A stretch of 64,000 bases of DNA from Thioalkalivibrio paradoxus ARh 1. Its GTDB lineage: Bacteria > Pseudomonadota > Gammaproteobacteria > Ectothiorhodospirales > Ectothiorhodospiraceae. Positions within the stretch are counted from its first letter, which is position 1. Each line of letters begins with the position of its first letter. Shown in pieces: positions 46,686 to 54,522 of this stretch. The notes under the pieces are model-generated. The model saw only the letters and a list, made by a program, of their open reading frames with translations. It ran no database searches and was not told where the DNA came from. A program made the translations under genes and the position numbers. The DNA lies in the NCBI RefSeq assembly GCF_000227685.2, contig NZ_CP007029.1:1648501-1712500 (forward strand), read 5' to 3'.

Positions 46686-47867
46686 TCAGGTTTTGCGGGG
46701 CGCGAGCAGCACCGGCGTGGAATACAGCGCGAACAGCGCGAACGCGGCGGACCAGAGCAGGCCCGTGAGCAAGAGCAGCCAGCCAGCGACCGGGAATACC
46801 GCCATCGCCACCCGGGCCGCCGCGGCGAGCACGATCAGCAGGAACGCGACCGTGATCACCGCGGGCGCTTCCAGCGGCCGGCCAGTGTGGCCGAGCGAAA
46901 CCCGCGCCATCATTCCCAGAATGAGCCCGCCCATCGCGCCGACCATCAGCGCGTGGATCCCGATCGACCAGGACACCGGAGCGCCCAGCAGGTGGATGCC
47001 CTGCAGCAGGAACCCAACCGGAATCCAGAAGTACGAGACGTGCAGGATCCACAGCAGCGGCACGGTCAGCGTGCCCCAGGGCCGCCAGGCGAGCAGTCGG
47101 ATCAGGTTCAGTGCAGCGGCGGCGAGCAGCAACGGCGCGAGTGCCGGGTCGCGGCCCAGCCAGAGGTAGCCAGGCAGGATCGCCAGTGTGACCAGCAGCG
47201 TCGCCCAGTCGAGCACCGGCCAGCGGCGCACACCGAGATCCGGCAACCGACGCTCGGTGAAAAAGGGGATCACTCGCCCGCCCATGAACACCAGCAACAG
47301 CGTGACCAGATACACGGTCAGGTGCAGCGCCGGGATCCCGATGCCCGGGCGGACTCCGTGCAGGTCGAGGTGGATCGCGAGGTTCAGCACCGCGAAGGCC
47401 AGCAGCAGCGGCACGAGCAGGTAGTTGTTCCGGTTACGGGCGCGCCAGAGCACGCGCGCCATCATTCCGGCGAGCAATGGGAAGAAGGCCAAGTCCGCGA
47501 TGCTGGTGAGCCAGAGCGGGATCGCGTCGGGAAAAAGGAAACCGAGCCGGGCCAGCACCCAGGTCGCGAACAGCACGCCTAGGCTTGCAGGGGTGGTCGA
47601 GGTCAGCCCGGTCCAGTTCTGCACCGCGGTCAGCAGGAACCCGGCGATCACCGCCGCTGCCAGGCCGAAGACCATCTCGTGGCCGTGCCAGAGGATCGGA
47701 TGCAGGCTGCCCAGCGACGGGCTGCCCCGAAGCAGGAAGGTCACCCAGATCAGTACCCACGCCGCGGCCAGCCAGCCGGCGGCAAGGAAGAACGGACGAA
47801 AGCCGATCGAGAACAGCGTGCGCAGCATGCGATGGAAGCCTGGGGTAGTAGCGGTGGCGGAAGTCAT
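46686..47867 (-). CDS. nnrS: NnrS family heme-copper membrane protein
   Basis: A 393-residue polytopic membrane protein with about 12 helices. GFRPFFLAAGWLAA, the conserved WHGHEMVFGLAAAVIAGFLLTA and NWTG segments, and GGRVIPFFTERR are typical NnrS signatures. Histidines in WHGHEM and HLDLHG can bind heme. NnrS relieves nitrosative stress during denitrification in Rhodobacter and Vibrio. It ends 10 bases from the hemerythrin-like gene. Its promoter must lie in 47868-48050, which contains a palindromic repeat. Confidence 0.92.
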   Translation of the reverse strand: MTSATATTPGFHRMLRTLFSIGFRPFFLAAGWLAAAWVLIWVTFLLRGSPSLGSLHPILWHGHEMVFGLAAAVIAGFLLTAVQNWTGLTSTTPASLGVLFATWVLARLGFLFPDAIPLWLTSIADLAFFPLLAGMMARVLWRARNRNNYLLVPLLLAFAVLNLAIHLDLHGVRPGIGIPALHLTVYLVTLLLVFMGGRVIPFFTERRLPDLGVRRWPVLDWATLLVTLAILPGYLWLGRDPALAPLLLAAAALNLIRLLAWRPWGTLTVPLLWILHVSYFWIPVGFLLQGIHLLGAPVSWSIGIHALMVGAMGGLILGMMARVSLGHTGRPLEAPAVITVAFLLIVLAAAARVAMAVFPVAGWLLLLTGLLWSAAFALFALYSTPVLLAPRKT

Positions 47868-47907
47868 GGCAGGGGTTCGCCCCGGCCATCATGCAAGTCG
47901 CCCATAT

Positions 47908-48015
47908 CGGAAGAGCGCAGCGTCATCCGCCGCGGGGTCGTGGCCTTCACCGGTAATCGGGGCGGTCCCCGACGTCGGCGCGGCGGATGACGGCCTTCGG
48001 CCTCTTCCGCCCTAC
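47908..48015. repeat. Palindromic dispersed repeat, copy B
   Basis: CGGAAGAGCGCAGCGTCATC at 47908-47927 and the matching right arm GGCGGATGACGG...CTCTTCCGCCCTAC ending at 48015 repeat copy A with a different centre. The left arm is shorter, as GTAGGG is not conserved. It fills most of the gap between ubiT and nnrS. Confidence 0.82.
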
Positions 48016-48050
48016 GGGTGGCCCGAAACGCGAGCGGCGGGATTTGCACG

Positions 48051-48575
48051 TCAACGGGGCGTTGCGGATGCCGGGCCCGACTGCGCTCGGCGCTGTTCGA
48101 CGCCGTCGGCCGCGCGGTCGAGAAGGGCCTTCAGCGGGGCTGGCATCCAAGATAAATCAATTGTATCGAGAACGTTCTTCACAGCGAGTCCTAGCTCGGT
48201 GTTTCCGGACAGACGCAGGCGTCGGTGGAAAAACAGCGTGTCCGGGTCGGTGCGCTGCGCGACCAGCAGCAGGAAATCGTCGGCACTCGCCGTCACCGTC
48301 ACGTCGGCGCGGCCCGCATGGGCGCTGCGCAGGTGCCCGCGGTCGAGCGTGAAGCGCATCCGCAGCGTGGGGTCGGTCACCGTCACCGCGAGAACGCGGC
48401 CCTCGAGCAGTTCCAGCGAGCCGTCCTCCAACGCTTCCGCAAGCAGATGCTGCGTTGCGCGCGCCACCAGCGCTTCCATCAACGGAGGCGGAAGCGCGCC
48501 CAGCGGCGATATCAGCGCAGCCGACGAGGGGGCGGGGATGCGGTCGAGCAGGGTCCGAGGAAGGGTCAGCGTCAT
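48051..48575 (-). CDS. ubiT: Oxygen-independent ubiquinone biosynthesis accessory factor UbiT (SCP2 domain)
   Basis: A 174-residue SCP2/sterol-carrier-like protein. Residues from about 40 to 135 form the lipid-binding domain (LTVTDPTLRMRF..., then VTVTASADDFLLLVAQRTDPDTLFF). RLRLSGNTELGLAVKNVLDTID is the UbiT-type C-terminal motif. UbiT supports O2-independent hydroxylation of ubiquinone precursors together with UbiU and UbiV. The start at 48575 overlaps the ubiV stop (ATGA). A longer overlapping open frame in other coordinates is antisense noise. Confidence 0.92.
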   Translation of the reverse strand: MTLTLPRTLLDRIPAPSSAALISPLGALPPPLMEALVARATQHLLAEALEDGSLELLEGRVLAVTVTDPTLRMRFTLDRGHLRSAHAGRADVTVTASADDFLLLVAQRTDPDTLFFHRRLRLSGNTELGLAVKNVLDTIDLSWMPAPLKALLDRAADGVEQRRAQSGPASATPR

Positions 48576-49495
48576 CGGCGGCGTTCCAGGGGCGTGTGGC
48601 CCGGTGCCGCGGCCGCCATGCCGGGCAGTCCGAACCAGTAGCCGTTGCAGGTCGCTGCGGCCTGCCGGCCGAGCGCGGCGTCCGCAGCCGAATCGCCGTC
48701 GAGCGCGCGGCGCAGCGTACGCAGGCGTTCCAGCGTTCCCTCCGGCAGCGGGCTGAAGCGCAGGATATCGGCCCCGGCGACGACCAGATCCGACCACGCC
48801 GGCACCAGGTCGCAGACCTGCCCCGACTGGGTCTGGATGCCGTTCAGCGTCAGGAACTCCTCGCCCTCGCGTGTGGCCACCGTGATTCCGGCCGGATGAT
48901 CGAGGCAACGCAGCTCGCACTGGTCCTTCGGCAGGTCGTGGTATCGGGCCGTGTAGCAACGCGCCGACCAGGCCAGCGGCAGCCGGCCATGTGCGAACAC
49001 CTCGGTCTCGATCCCGGGCAGGCGGGCCTCGGTCAGGACGTCGGTCAGCGCCTCGCGGCCCAGCTCCACCGGCAGCACCCAGCGGCGCAGCCCGAGACGA
49101 TGGTAGTGCCGCAGCGTTGCCGCATTGTAGATGTTCACCGAGGGACCGGTGGCGAACGGCAGCCCCAGTTCGTGCAGGACCTGGATCGCGGCGACGTCGT
49201 TGGCTTCCACCAGGAACTCGCCGTTGCCGCACAGGCGGCGCACCACGCCCATCTGCGAGCGCGCCTCGATCAGCGTCAGCGTGGACAGCACCACTTCCTT
49301 GCCGGCGGCGGCCAGCTCGCGTCCCAGCGCGATCCAGTCGTCCGGACGCAGCTCGCGCCGCTTCGCGCAGACGGTCTCGCCGAGATACACGATGTCGGCG
49401 CGGCTGTCGGCGACCTCGGCATAGAACGCGTCGACCCGATCCCGCGACCAGAAGTACTGGCACGGGCCGACGGCAAGACGCGGTGTTCGGTTCAT
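48572..49495 (-). CDS. ubiV: Oxygen-independent ubiquinone hydroxylation protein UbiV (U32 family)
   Basis: A 307-residue U32-family iron-sulfur protein. The predicted [4Fe-4S] ligands are Cys43 (ETVCAKRRELR), Cys180 (SARCYTARYHD), Cys193 and Cys197 (KDQCELRCLDHP), the same spacing as E. coli UbiV. With UbiU it uses prephenate as the O donor for anaerobic ubiquinone hydroxylation (established in E. coli). The ATG at 49495 lies 14 bases after ubiU; an in-frame extension to 49813 overlaps ubiU and is rejected. Confidence 0.95.
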   Translation of the reverse strand: MNRTPRLAVGPCQYFWSRDRVDAFYAEVADSRADIVYLGETVCAKRRELRPDDWIALGRELAAAGKEVVLSTLTLIEARSQMGVVRRLCGNGEFLVEANDVAAIQVLHELGLPFATGPSVNIYNAATLRHYHRLGLRRWVLPVELGREALTDVLTEARLPGIETEVFAHGRLPLAWSARCYTARYHDLPKDQCELRCLDHPAGITVATREGEEFLTLNGIQTQSGQVCDLVPAWSDLVVAGADILRFSPLPEGTLERLRTLRRALDGDSAADAALGRQAAATCNGYWFGLPGMAAAAPGHTPLERRR

Positions 49496-49509
49496 CGCGG
49501 CGCTCCTCG

Positions 49510-50508
49510 TCAATGCCAGGGGCGGTGGTACGCGCCCAGCGTGGTCTGGCTGCCCTCGGAAAGCTCGGCGAGCGGGTTCTGCCATTCGGGGAGTGCGCGG
49601 TAGGCCGCGCGATCCGCCAGGCACCGGTCGATCGCCGCGCGCCAGATCGCGGTCACCTGCGTCACGTAGGCCGGGCTGCGCTGCCGACCCTCGATCTTGA
49701 TCGCGGTGATCCCAGTATCGAGCAACTCGGGGAGCAATTCGAGCGTGTTCAGACTCGTCGGCTCCTCGAGGATATGGCCGACATGGTCCTGGACCTGGTA
49801 GCGGCCCTTGCACAGCGTCGGGTACCCGGCACGCTCGCCGGCCTGAAAACGGTCGATCAGCACGCCGTTCAGACGCGTCTCAAGGCCGCCGTCGGGCAGG
49901 TCGTGCCAGCGCACGTGGGCGGCGGGGGAACACGCGCCGACGGTATTCGGCGATTCGCCGGTGGCATACGAGGACAGCAGGCAGCGCCCCTCGGCCATGA
50001 TGCACAACGAGCCGAAGCCAAACACTTCAAGTTCCACATCGCTATCCTGCGACAAGGCCTTGACCTGAGCAAGCGACAGCACCCGCGGCAGCACCGCGCG
50101 GCGGATGCCGAATTGCTGGCGGTAGAACGCCAGCGCTTCGGCACTGGTCGCCGAGGCCTGCACCGAGAGGTGCCGTGGAAGATCCGGGTGGCGGTCGGCC
50201 GCGTAGCCGAGCACCCCGGCGTCCGCCAGGATCACGCCATCGACGCCAAGCGCGGCCGCATGGTCGACCGCCGCGGTCCATCGCGGCCAACCCTTCGGCT
50301 GCGGATAGGTATTGATGGCCATCAACACCCGGCGCCCGCGAGCGTGCGCATATTCAACGCCTTGCGCAAGCGACTTCGCGGTGAAGTTCAACCCGGCGAA
50401 ATGGCGGGCGTTGGTGGCATCCTTCAGCCCGGTGTACACGGTATCGGCGCCGGCGTCGACCGCCGCACGCAGCGCGGGCAGGCTGCCGGCAGGGCACACG
50501 AGTTCCAT
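49510..50508 (-). CDS. ubiU: Oxygen-independent ubiquinone hydroxylation protein UbiU (U32 family)
   Basis: A 332-residue U32-family protein starting MELVCPAGSLPALRAAV. Cluster ligands are Cys169 and Cys176 (GSLCIMAEGRCLLSSY), Cys193 (GACSPAAH) and Cys233 (PTLCKGRYQ), matching E. coli numbering to within one residue. It forms the UbiUV heterodimer needed to hydroxylate ubiquinone precursors without oxygen. It is the first gene of ubiU-ubiV-ubiT. A perfect FNR-type palindrome lies 58 bases upstream of the start, so anaerobic induction is likely. Confidence 0.95.
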   Translation of the reverse strand: MELVCPAGSLPALRAAVDAGADTVYTGLKDATNARHFAGLNFTAKSLAQGVEYAHARGRRVLMAINTYPQPKGWPRWTAAVDHAAALGVDGVILADAGVLGYAADRHPDLPRHLSVQASATSAEALAFYRQQFGIRRAVLPRVLSLAQVKALSQDSDVELEVFGFGSLCIMAEGRCLLSSYATGESPNTVGACSPAAHVRWHDLPDGGLETRLNGVLIDRFQAGERAGYPTLCKGRYQVQDHVGHILEEPTSLNTLELLPELLDTGITAIKIEGRQRSPAYVTQVTAIWRAAIDRCLADRAAYRALPEWQNPLAELSEGSQTTLGAYHRPWH

Positions 50509-50565
50509 GCAGCAACACTCCGTTCGGGCGATCCCGCAGTCTGCTGGCGGTCGGGGACCGAAACC

Positions 50566-50579
50566 TTGATCTGCATCAA
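50566..50579 (-). promoter_or_regulatory. FNR/ANR-type box upstream of ubiUVT
   Basis: TTGATCTGCATCAA is a perfect match to the TTGAT-N4-ATCAA palindrome recognised by FNR/ANR-family regulators. Its centre is about 64 bases before the ubiU ATG. A class II site centred near -41.5 would put the start of transcription near 50531. Only a weak -10-like sequence (CAGACT on the minus strand) is visible at the expected place. Confidence 0.85.
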
Positions 50580-51054
50580 ATCCGTTGCACGTCGGGTTCG
50601 GCCAATGAGGTCCATGGCATCTCATTACGGCCGTTGGGGATCTCCCGGGCTCCGGGATCGTGGCGGCGTGGGTTGTTGTGCCGCCTGCGCCGGCACAACC
50701 TACGGCACCGCCGATGCTCTCATGATCGGTGTGGCGAGGAGTGATGGCGATCAGGCGGTGGATGCACGGTGGTGCGCGTGGGCGGAAAACCTTGCTGAGC
50801 GCGCGCGTTCCGACCGCTGTATGCTCATTCTTGCGTCGGGATGAGGTTCGCATCGTTCCCACGCGGGAGCGTGGGAACGAGAAGTCCCGGCTGATCGGGC
50901 GGCGGGCGAATGACTGGCGGACGGGGATTCGGCCAGCGCCGCCTCGGTCAGGGCGCTGGCCACCCAGCCCAGACGGATGCCGGCGCGGTTGCCTGCGCTT
51001 CTGGAGTGAAGGCCGCGGGTACGCGCGCCGATGTTGGCCCGCCAGACCGGGGAT
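50580..51054. other. Gene-free region between ubiU and the triheme cytochrome gene, with two hairpins
   Basis: No credible gene was found. Two perfect inverted repeats are present. GTTGTGCCG (50675-50683) pairs with 50691-50699. CGTTCCCACG (50854-50863) pairs with CGTGGGAACG (50870-50879) around a six-base loop. The second resembles the short CGTTCCCACGC...GTGGGAACG elements dispersed in many proteobacterial genomes. Confidence 0.6.
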
Positions 51055-51369
51055 TCAGCGGTCGTCCTGGTGGCAGCTCTCGCAGTTGCCGCGTGCCGCG
51101 AACGCCTTCTCGCCATCGTGGCAGCCGAAGCAGAACTGGTCGCTGCGGTGGTCGGCGCGGCTGATCCGCGCCGCACGGCTGACGTCGAAGATCGACAGGT
51201 GGCAGCTGGCGCAGTGCATTCCCGCCTCGGCGTGGGTGGTGCCGGAGAAGGTCACGTGGCCGGCGTCCTCGTTCAGGAAATCCAGCGTCAGGCCCGGGGG
51301 CACCGATTGCACGGGAAACGACGCCATCGCGAGGAGGGCGATCACCGCCAGGAGCACCGCGCTTCTCAT
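51055..51369 (-). CDS. Secreted triheme c-type cytochrome (c7-like)
   Basis: A 104-residue periplasmic protein with a signal peptide (hydrophobic residues 4-17). It has three CxxCH heme sites in the 80-residue mature part: CASCH at 53-57, CFGCH at 80-84 and CESCH at 96-100. Additional His residues (VTFSGTTH and RADHRSDQ) can serve as distal ligands, as in c7-type triheme domains. The ATG at 51369 forms an ATGA overlap with the stop of the upstream DUF2231-like gene. It probably carries electrons to or from the neighbouring membrane proteins. Confidence 0.88.
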   Translation of the reverse strand: MRSAVLLAVIALLAMASFPVQSVPPGLTLDFLNEDAGHVTFSGTTHAEAGMHCASCHLSIFDVSRAARISRADHRSDQFCFGCHDGEKAFAARGNCESCHQDDR

Positions 51370-51947
51370 CGTTCGGCCTCCCTGGACGGCGTGGATGCGG
51401 GCGCGCGGCGGGCGAGCATTGCGATCGCGAGCATCGCCACCGCCACGATGGCCTGGATGATGAACATCCAGCTCGGGAAGTAGAACGTCGCATAGACCTC
51501 CCAGCCCATCTCGCGCAGGATGTCGCTGAGGAAGGTCGGTGCACCGTGCAGGTGACCGCCGAGGGTGCCGGTAATCGTCAGCAACCCGGCCCCGAGCGCG
51601 CCCAGCCCAAGCATGATCAGGCGATTGACCAGCCCGTCCCATACCCGCTCACCGGCCCACCAGCGCAGCACCAGCACGGCGGTCCAGTAGAACAGCGACC
51701 AGGTGGCCGCCATCATGTGGTTGCGCCCGAGCGGGGTGGTTTGCAGCGTGTCGGGTGGCCAGACCATCAGGCCGATCGCGTAGGCGATCACGCCGGTGAC
51801 GACCCCGAGCACCAGGAATGGCACCAGCACGCGGTCGAAGGCCCGGGCGAGCGGGCCGTTCGAGAGTGCCCGGACGACGAGGATCACTGCGGCGGCGGTC
51901 CAGAAGGCCACCGGGAAATGCACCATCAATGCGTGATACGGGCCCAT
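51366..51947 (-). CDS. DUF2231-like integral membrane protein (possible cytochrome b)
   Basis: A 193-residue protein with four to five membrane helices. It starts MGPYHALMVHFPVAFW; the HFP motif and the early His are typical of DUF2231. A second His pair in GGHLHGAP near residue 139 could complete heme ligation. It is four bases from the ethylbenzene-dehydrogenase-type gene and overlaps the triheme cytochrome gene. A quinone-interacting or heme-b membrane anchor is the natural guess from context. Confidence 0.72.
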   Translation of the reverse strand: MGPYHALMVHFPVAFWTAAAVILVVRALSNGPLARAFDRVLVPFLVLGVVTGVIAYAIGLMVWPPDTLQTTPLGRNHMMAATWSLFYWTAVLVLRWWAGERVWDGLVNRLIMLGLGALGAGLLTITGTLGGHLHGAPTFLSDILREMGWEVYATFYFPSWMFIIQAIVAVAMLAIAMLARRAPASTPSREAER

Positions 51948-51951
51948 CGCA

Positions 51952-53355
51952 TCAGCTCCTTTCGCGCCCGAGAATCAGGCTGACCGAGAGCACGAAGCTT
52001 GCGATCAGCACCAGGCCGGCTATGAGGCTGAGCCACCATTGCCGGCGGATCTCGCGTTCGAACTCGATCTCGACCCCGTACTGGGCGAGCTGCGCTTCCT
52101 TGTGCCGGAACTTCACCGGCACGCCCTTCGCGATGTACGGCGCCCCTGCATGGATCTCGCTGGTCAGCCTCGGCCAGCTGACCTGGCCGGGGTAGAACAG
52201 CTCGATCTCGTGCACCGGGACACGGTCCCAGTCCGGAACGTCCCCGTCGAAGCGGGAGGCGACCCACTCGGCGGGCCGGTCGAGCCCGATCTGCAGCGGC
52301 ATCGACACGTAGTGCCACCGGCTCGCGGTACCGTCCCGATGCACTGCGACCGCGATGTCGTAGACACCCTTCGGATGCAGGATCTTGTCCTCCAGTGGGT
52401 GCCCGGTGTCGAGGGCTCTCCGCAGGGTCACGTCCCAGTGGCCATCGGTCCAACGGCCCTCGCCCTGCACGCGGATCGCGGCGCGCGCACCGCTGGGTTC
52501 GCGCAGCACCTGGCCCGGGATCACGTCCCCCTCGCGCCATTCGTGCCGCCTATCGAACGGGACCGCCTTGGCCTCCGCAAGATGGTAGGGGATGTCACTG
52601 TCGGTGTGACCCGCGGTGACGTCTTCCCAACGCAGTGCGCGGATGCCCGTGCGCTCGGGGTCGAACATCAGCCGCGGCCTCTGCGCCGCGCCGTCCCAGT
52701 TGCTTGTGAACGGCCCGTCGCCGGAATCGTACAGGCGATACCAGGAGATGTGCTGGTCATCCGAGCGGCCGATCGGGTTCGACAGCTGCGCGCGCCAGTG
52801 CCACAGGTCCAGGAAATAGCCGGCGTCGTGCAGACCGTGCAACGTGGCCGCATCGGCGATCGAGTACCAGTCCTGGGGGTCGGTGCGGGTGGCCGGGAGG
52901 TACTTGCGCCGGTACCCGTCTTCCTCGCCGAGCGCCGCATCCTGCGGCGTGAAGTCACGCATGTCGGCACCGACCGTGATGTAACCGCCGTAGCGCTGGA
53001 ACTCGGGAACGCTGCCGTCGTCGACCATCATCGTCAGCCGGTCTTCGGTCAGGCCGTCCGGGTCCGGGCCAATCGGCGAGCGGGCAACGCGCTGCCAACG
53101 GCCGTCGGTGAAGCGCAGCAGATCGGCGTACCGATGCGGCCGGTCCGCGGGCCAGCGGTAGCGGAACAGGATCTCGTCGTCGTTGAACGCGACCTGGAGC
53201 TGCAGCGGGAGGGTGAGCTGCCCGGGGACCCAGATATTCCGCGCGGGATCGTTCTGGATCACTCCCGTGCCATGCGTGACCAGCGATACGAGCAGAACGG
53301 CCACGAACAGCACCGAGACGGCGAGCAGCGCGGATCGGCGCCGGAGCATGGGCAT
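51952..53355 (-). CDS. Ethylbenzene-dehydrogenase-type heme-binding protein, membrane anchored
   Basis: A 467-residue protein with an N-terminal membrane helix or uncleaved signal (residues 8-27) and a C-terminal membrane helix (about 440-461). Between them lies a beta-rich domain of the EB_dh type, the fold of the heme-b-binding gamma subunit of ethylbenzene dehydrogenase, DMSO- and selenate-type molybdoenzymes. Segments such as LQLQVAFNDDEILFRYRWP, EWREGDVIPGQVLREPSG and GHWDVTLRRALDTG are typical. No molybdoenzyme catalytic subunit is encoded here, so the domain stands alone as an electron carrier. Confidence 0.83.
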   Translation of the reverse strand: MPMLRRRSALLAVSVLFVAVLLVSLVTHGTGVIQNDPARNIWVPGQLTLPLQLQVAFNDDEILFRYRWPADRPHRYADLLRFTDGRWQRVARSPIGPDPDGLTEDRLTMMVDDGSVPEFQRYGGYITVGADMRDFTPQDAALGEEDGYRRKYLPATRTDPQDWYSIADAATLHGLHDAGYFLDLWHWRAQLSNPIGRSDDQHISWYRLYDSGDGPFTSNWDGAAQRPRLMFDPERTGIRALRWEDVTAGHTDSDIPYHLAEAKAVPFDRRHEWREGDVIPGQVLREPSGARAAIRVQGEGRWTDGHWDVTLRRALDTGHPLEDKILHPKGVYDIAVAVHRDGTASRWHYVSMPLQIGLDRPAEWVASRFDGDVPDWDRVPVHEIELFYPGQVSWPRLTSEIHAGAPYIAKGVPVKFRHKEAQLAQYGVEIEFEREIRRQWWLSLIAGLVLIASFVLSVSLILGRERS

Positions 53356-53405
53356 TCTCCTTCGGTCTTGAGGCCTTTAACTATGCGGGTACTGTGCGGG
53401 GGCGT

Positions 53406-53813
53406 TCAGTTGTCCCGGGCGCCTTGGGCCACCCACTCACGGAGGGTCTTGAGTTCAGAATCCGGAAGGCGGTGCCCGCCGTGGGGCATCGCGATCGACG
53501 GGTCCGCCCGGCCCTCGACGAGCTGGTTCAGCACGCTGATGAACGGATCCCCCGGCTCGATGATCGGTCCATAGCGGGTGCCCCGCATCAGCGACTCGTA
53601 GCTCGTGAGCTCAAGCCCGCTGGCCTCGTAGCCCTCGGCTCCCGGCACATGGCATTCGATGCACCGCTTGTCCAGGATCGGCTGAACATGGTCACTGAAG
53701 CTCACGACGCGCTCTCCACAGCCCGCGAGCCCGCCGAGCGCGAGGGTCAAGCCGGAGGCGATCCCTATGGCGCGAAGCGAGTGAAACAGGGGTGACGAGT
53801 GACGCTTGTACAT
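53406..53813 (-). CDS. Lipoprotein monoheme cytochrome c
   Basis: A 135-residue protein with a lipoprotein signal (GGLAGC, lipidated Cys32) and one heme site, CIECH at 51-55. The following ASGLELTSYESLMRG and MPHGGHRLPDSELKTLREWV patterns match planctomycete-type cytochrome c domains; Met in AMPHGG may be the distal ligand. It starts at 53813 (MYKRHSSPLF). It is 50 bases before the ethylbenzene-dehydrogenase-type gene on the same strand and probably leads this four-gene unit. Confidence 0.86.
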   Translation of the reverse strand: MYKRHSSPLFHSLRAIGIASGLTLALGGLAGCGERVVSFSDHVQPILDKRCIECHVPGAEGYEASGLELTSYESLMRGTRYGPIIEPGDPFISVLNQLVEGRADPSIAMPHGGHRLPDSELKTLREWVAQGARDN

Positions 53814-54019
53814 TCGAACGCTCTCCTGCGTGCCGGACGGCCGCACCGACGCGGCCCAGGGTCCACTCACAGGAAAGGTAGATGGGAGAGGTGGGTAGAG
53901 CAAGGTGTGGCGTCCCGTTTTCTTCGTTTCGGCTGGATGTGCATTCGTGCGAGGGGCCACGCGGGAACCCCAATGTGGCCAGTGCGTCGGGAAAAAGCGG
54001 CCCGCCGGGGCGGCGCACG

Positions 54020-54206
54020 TGTCAAGACCCGTGTGATTGGATATACCCTTTAGGAAGAGCTCCGGGTGGTCGGCTTGCCATTGTTTGAGGGCGCCGATCC
54101 AGATTCAATGCTGGAGCGCCTTCTGAGGCATGTGGTGATTGTAGACGGTACGATAGTTCTCCAGGGTGGTCTTGAGATGCTGGGCGGAGTCGAACCGGGT
54201 GGTACG
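54020..54206 (-). pseudogene. C-terminal remnant of an IS481-type transposase
   Basis: Read on the minus strand, the region encodes TRFDSAQHLKTTLENYRT, then YNHHMPQKALQH, an in-frame stop at 54105-54107, and then ALKQWQADHPELF. This is the typical C-terminus of IS481-family transposases. The stop codon and the lack of the upstream DDE core show that it is dead. No inverted repeats were identified. It abuts the RND remnant. Confidence 0.72.
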
Positions 54207-54207
54207 C

Positions 54208-54522
54208 GCGGTGACCGTTGCAGTGCAGACCCGGCTGCGGCCGATCATGATGACCGCCTTGTCCACCAAAGCCGGCATGTTCCCGCTCGCGCTGGAGATG
54301 GCCGTGGGAGCGGAGCGTTTTTCGCCGATCGCGACCGTGATCATCGGTGGCATCACCATGGCCACCGTGCTGACGATGATCCTGGTGCCGACGCTGTTCG
54401 TGCTGCTGAGCCGGCGAGCCCCGCGACTCTCCGGTGACGGACGCCAGCGGCTCCCGCGCGGCGGCGATTGGGCAAAACGGCGTGTGGGGGTGATCGGCGC
54501 GGCCTGCGGCCGCGATCAGTAG
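54208..54522 (+). pseudogene. C-terminal fragment of an RND efflux permease
   Basis: The frame encodes the last membrane helices of an AcrB/CzcA-type pump: RLRPIMMTALSTKAGMFPLA, then ERFSPIATVIIGGITMATV and LVPTLFVLLSRRAP. About 85-90 percent of the permease is missing, and the start is replaced by transposase-derived sequence. The 3' end overlaps the stop of the LysR gene. It is interpreted as a gene fragment left by an insertion and deletion. Confidence 0.78.
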
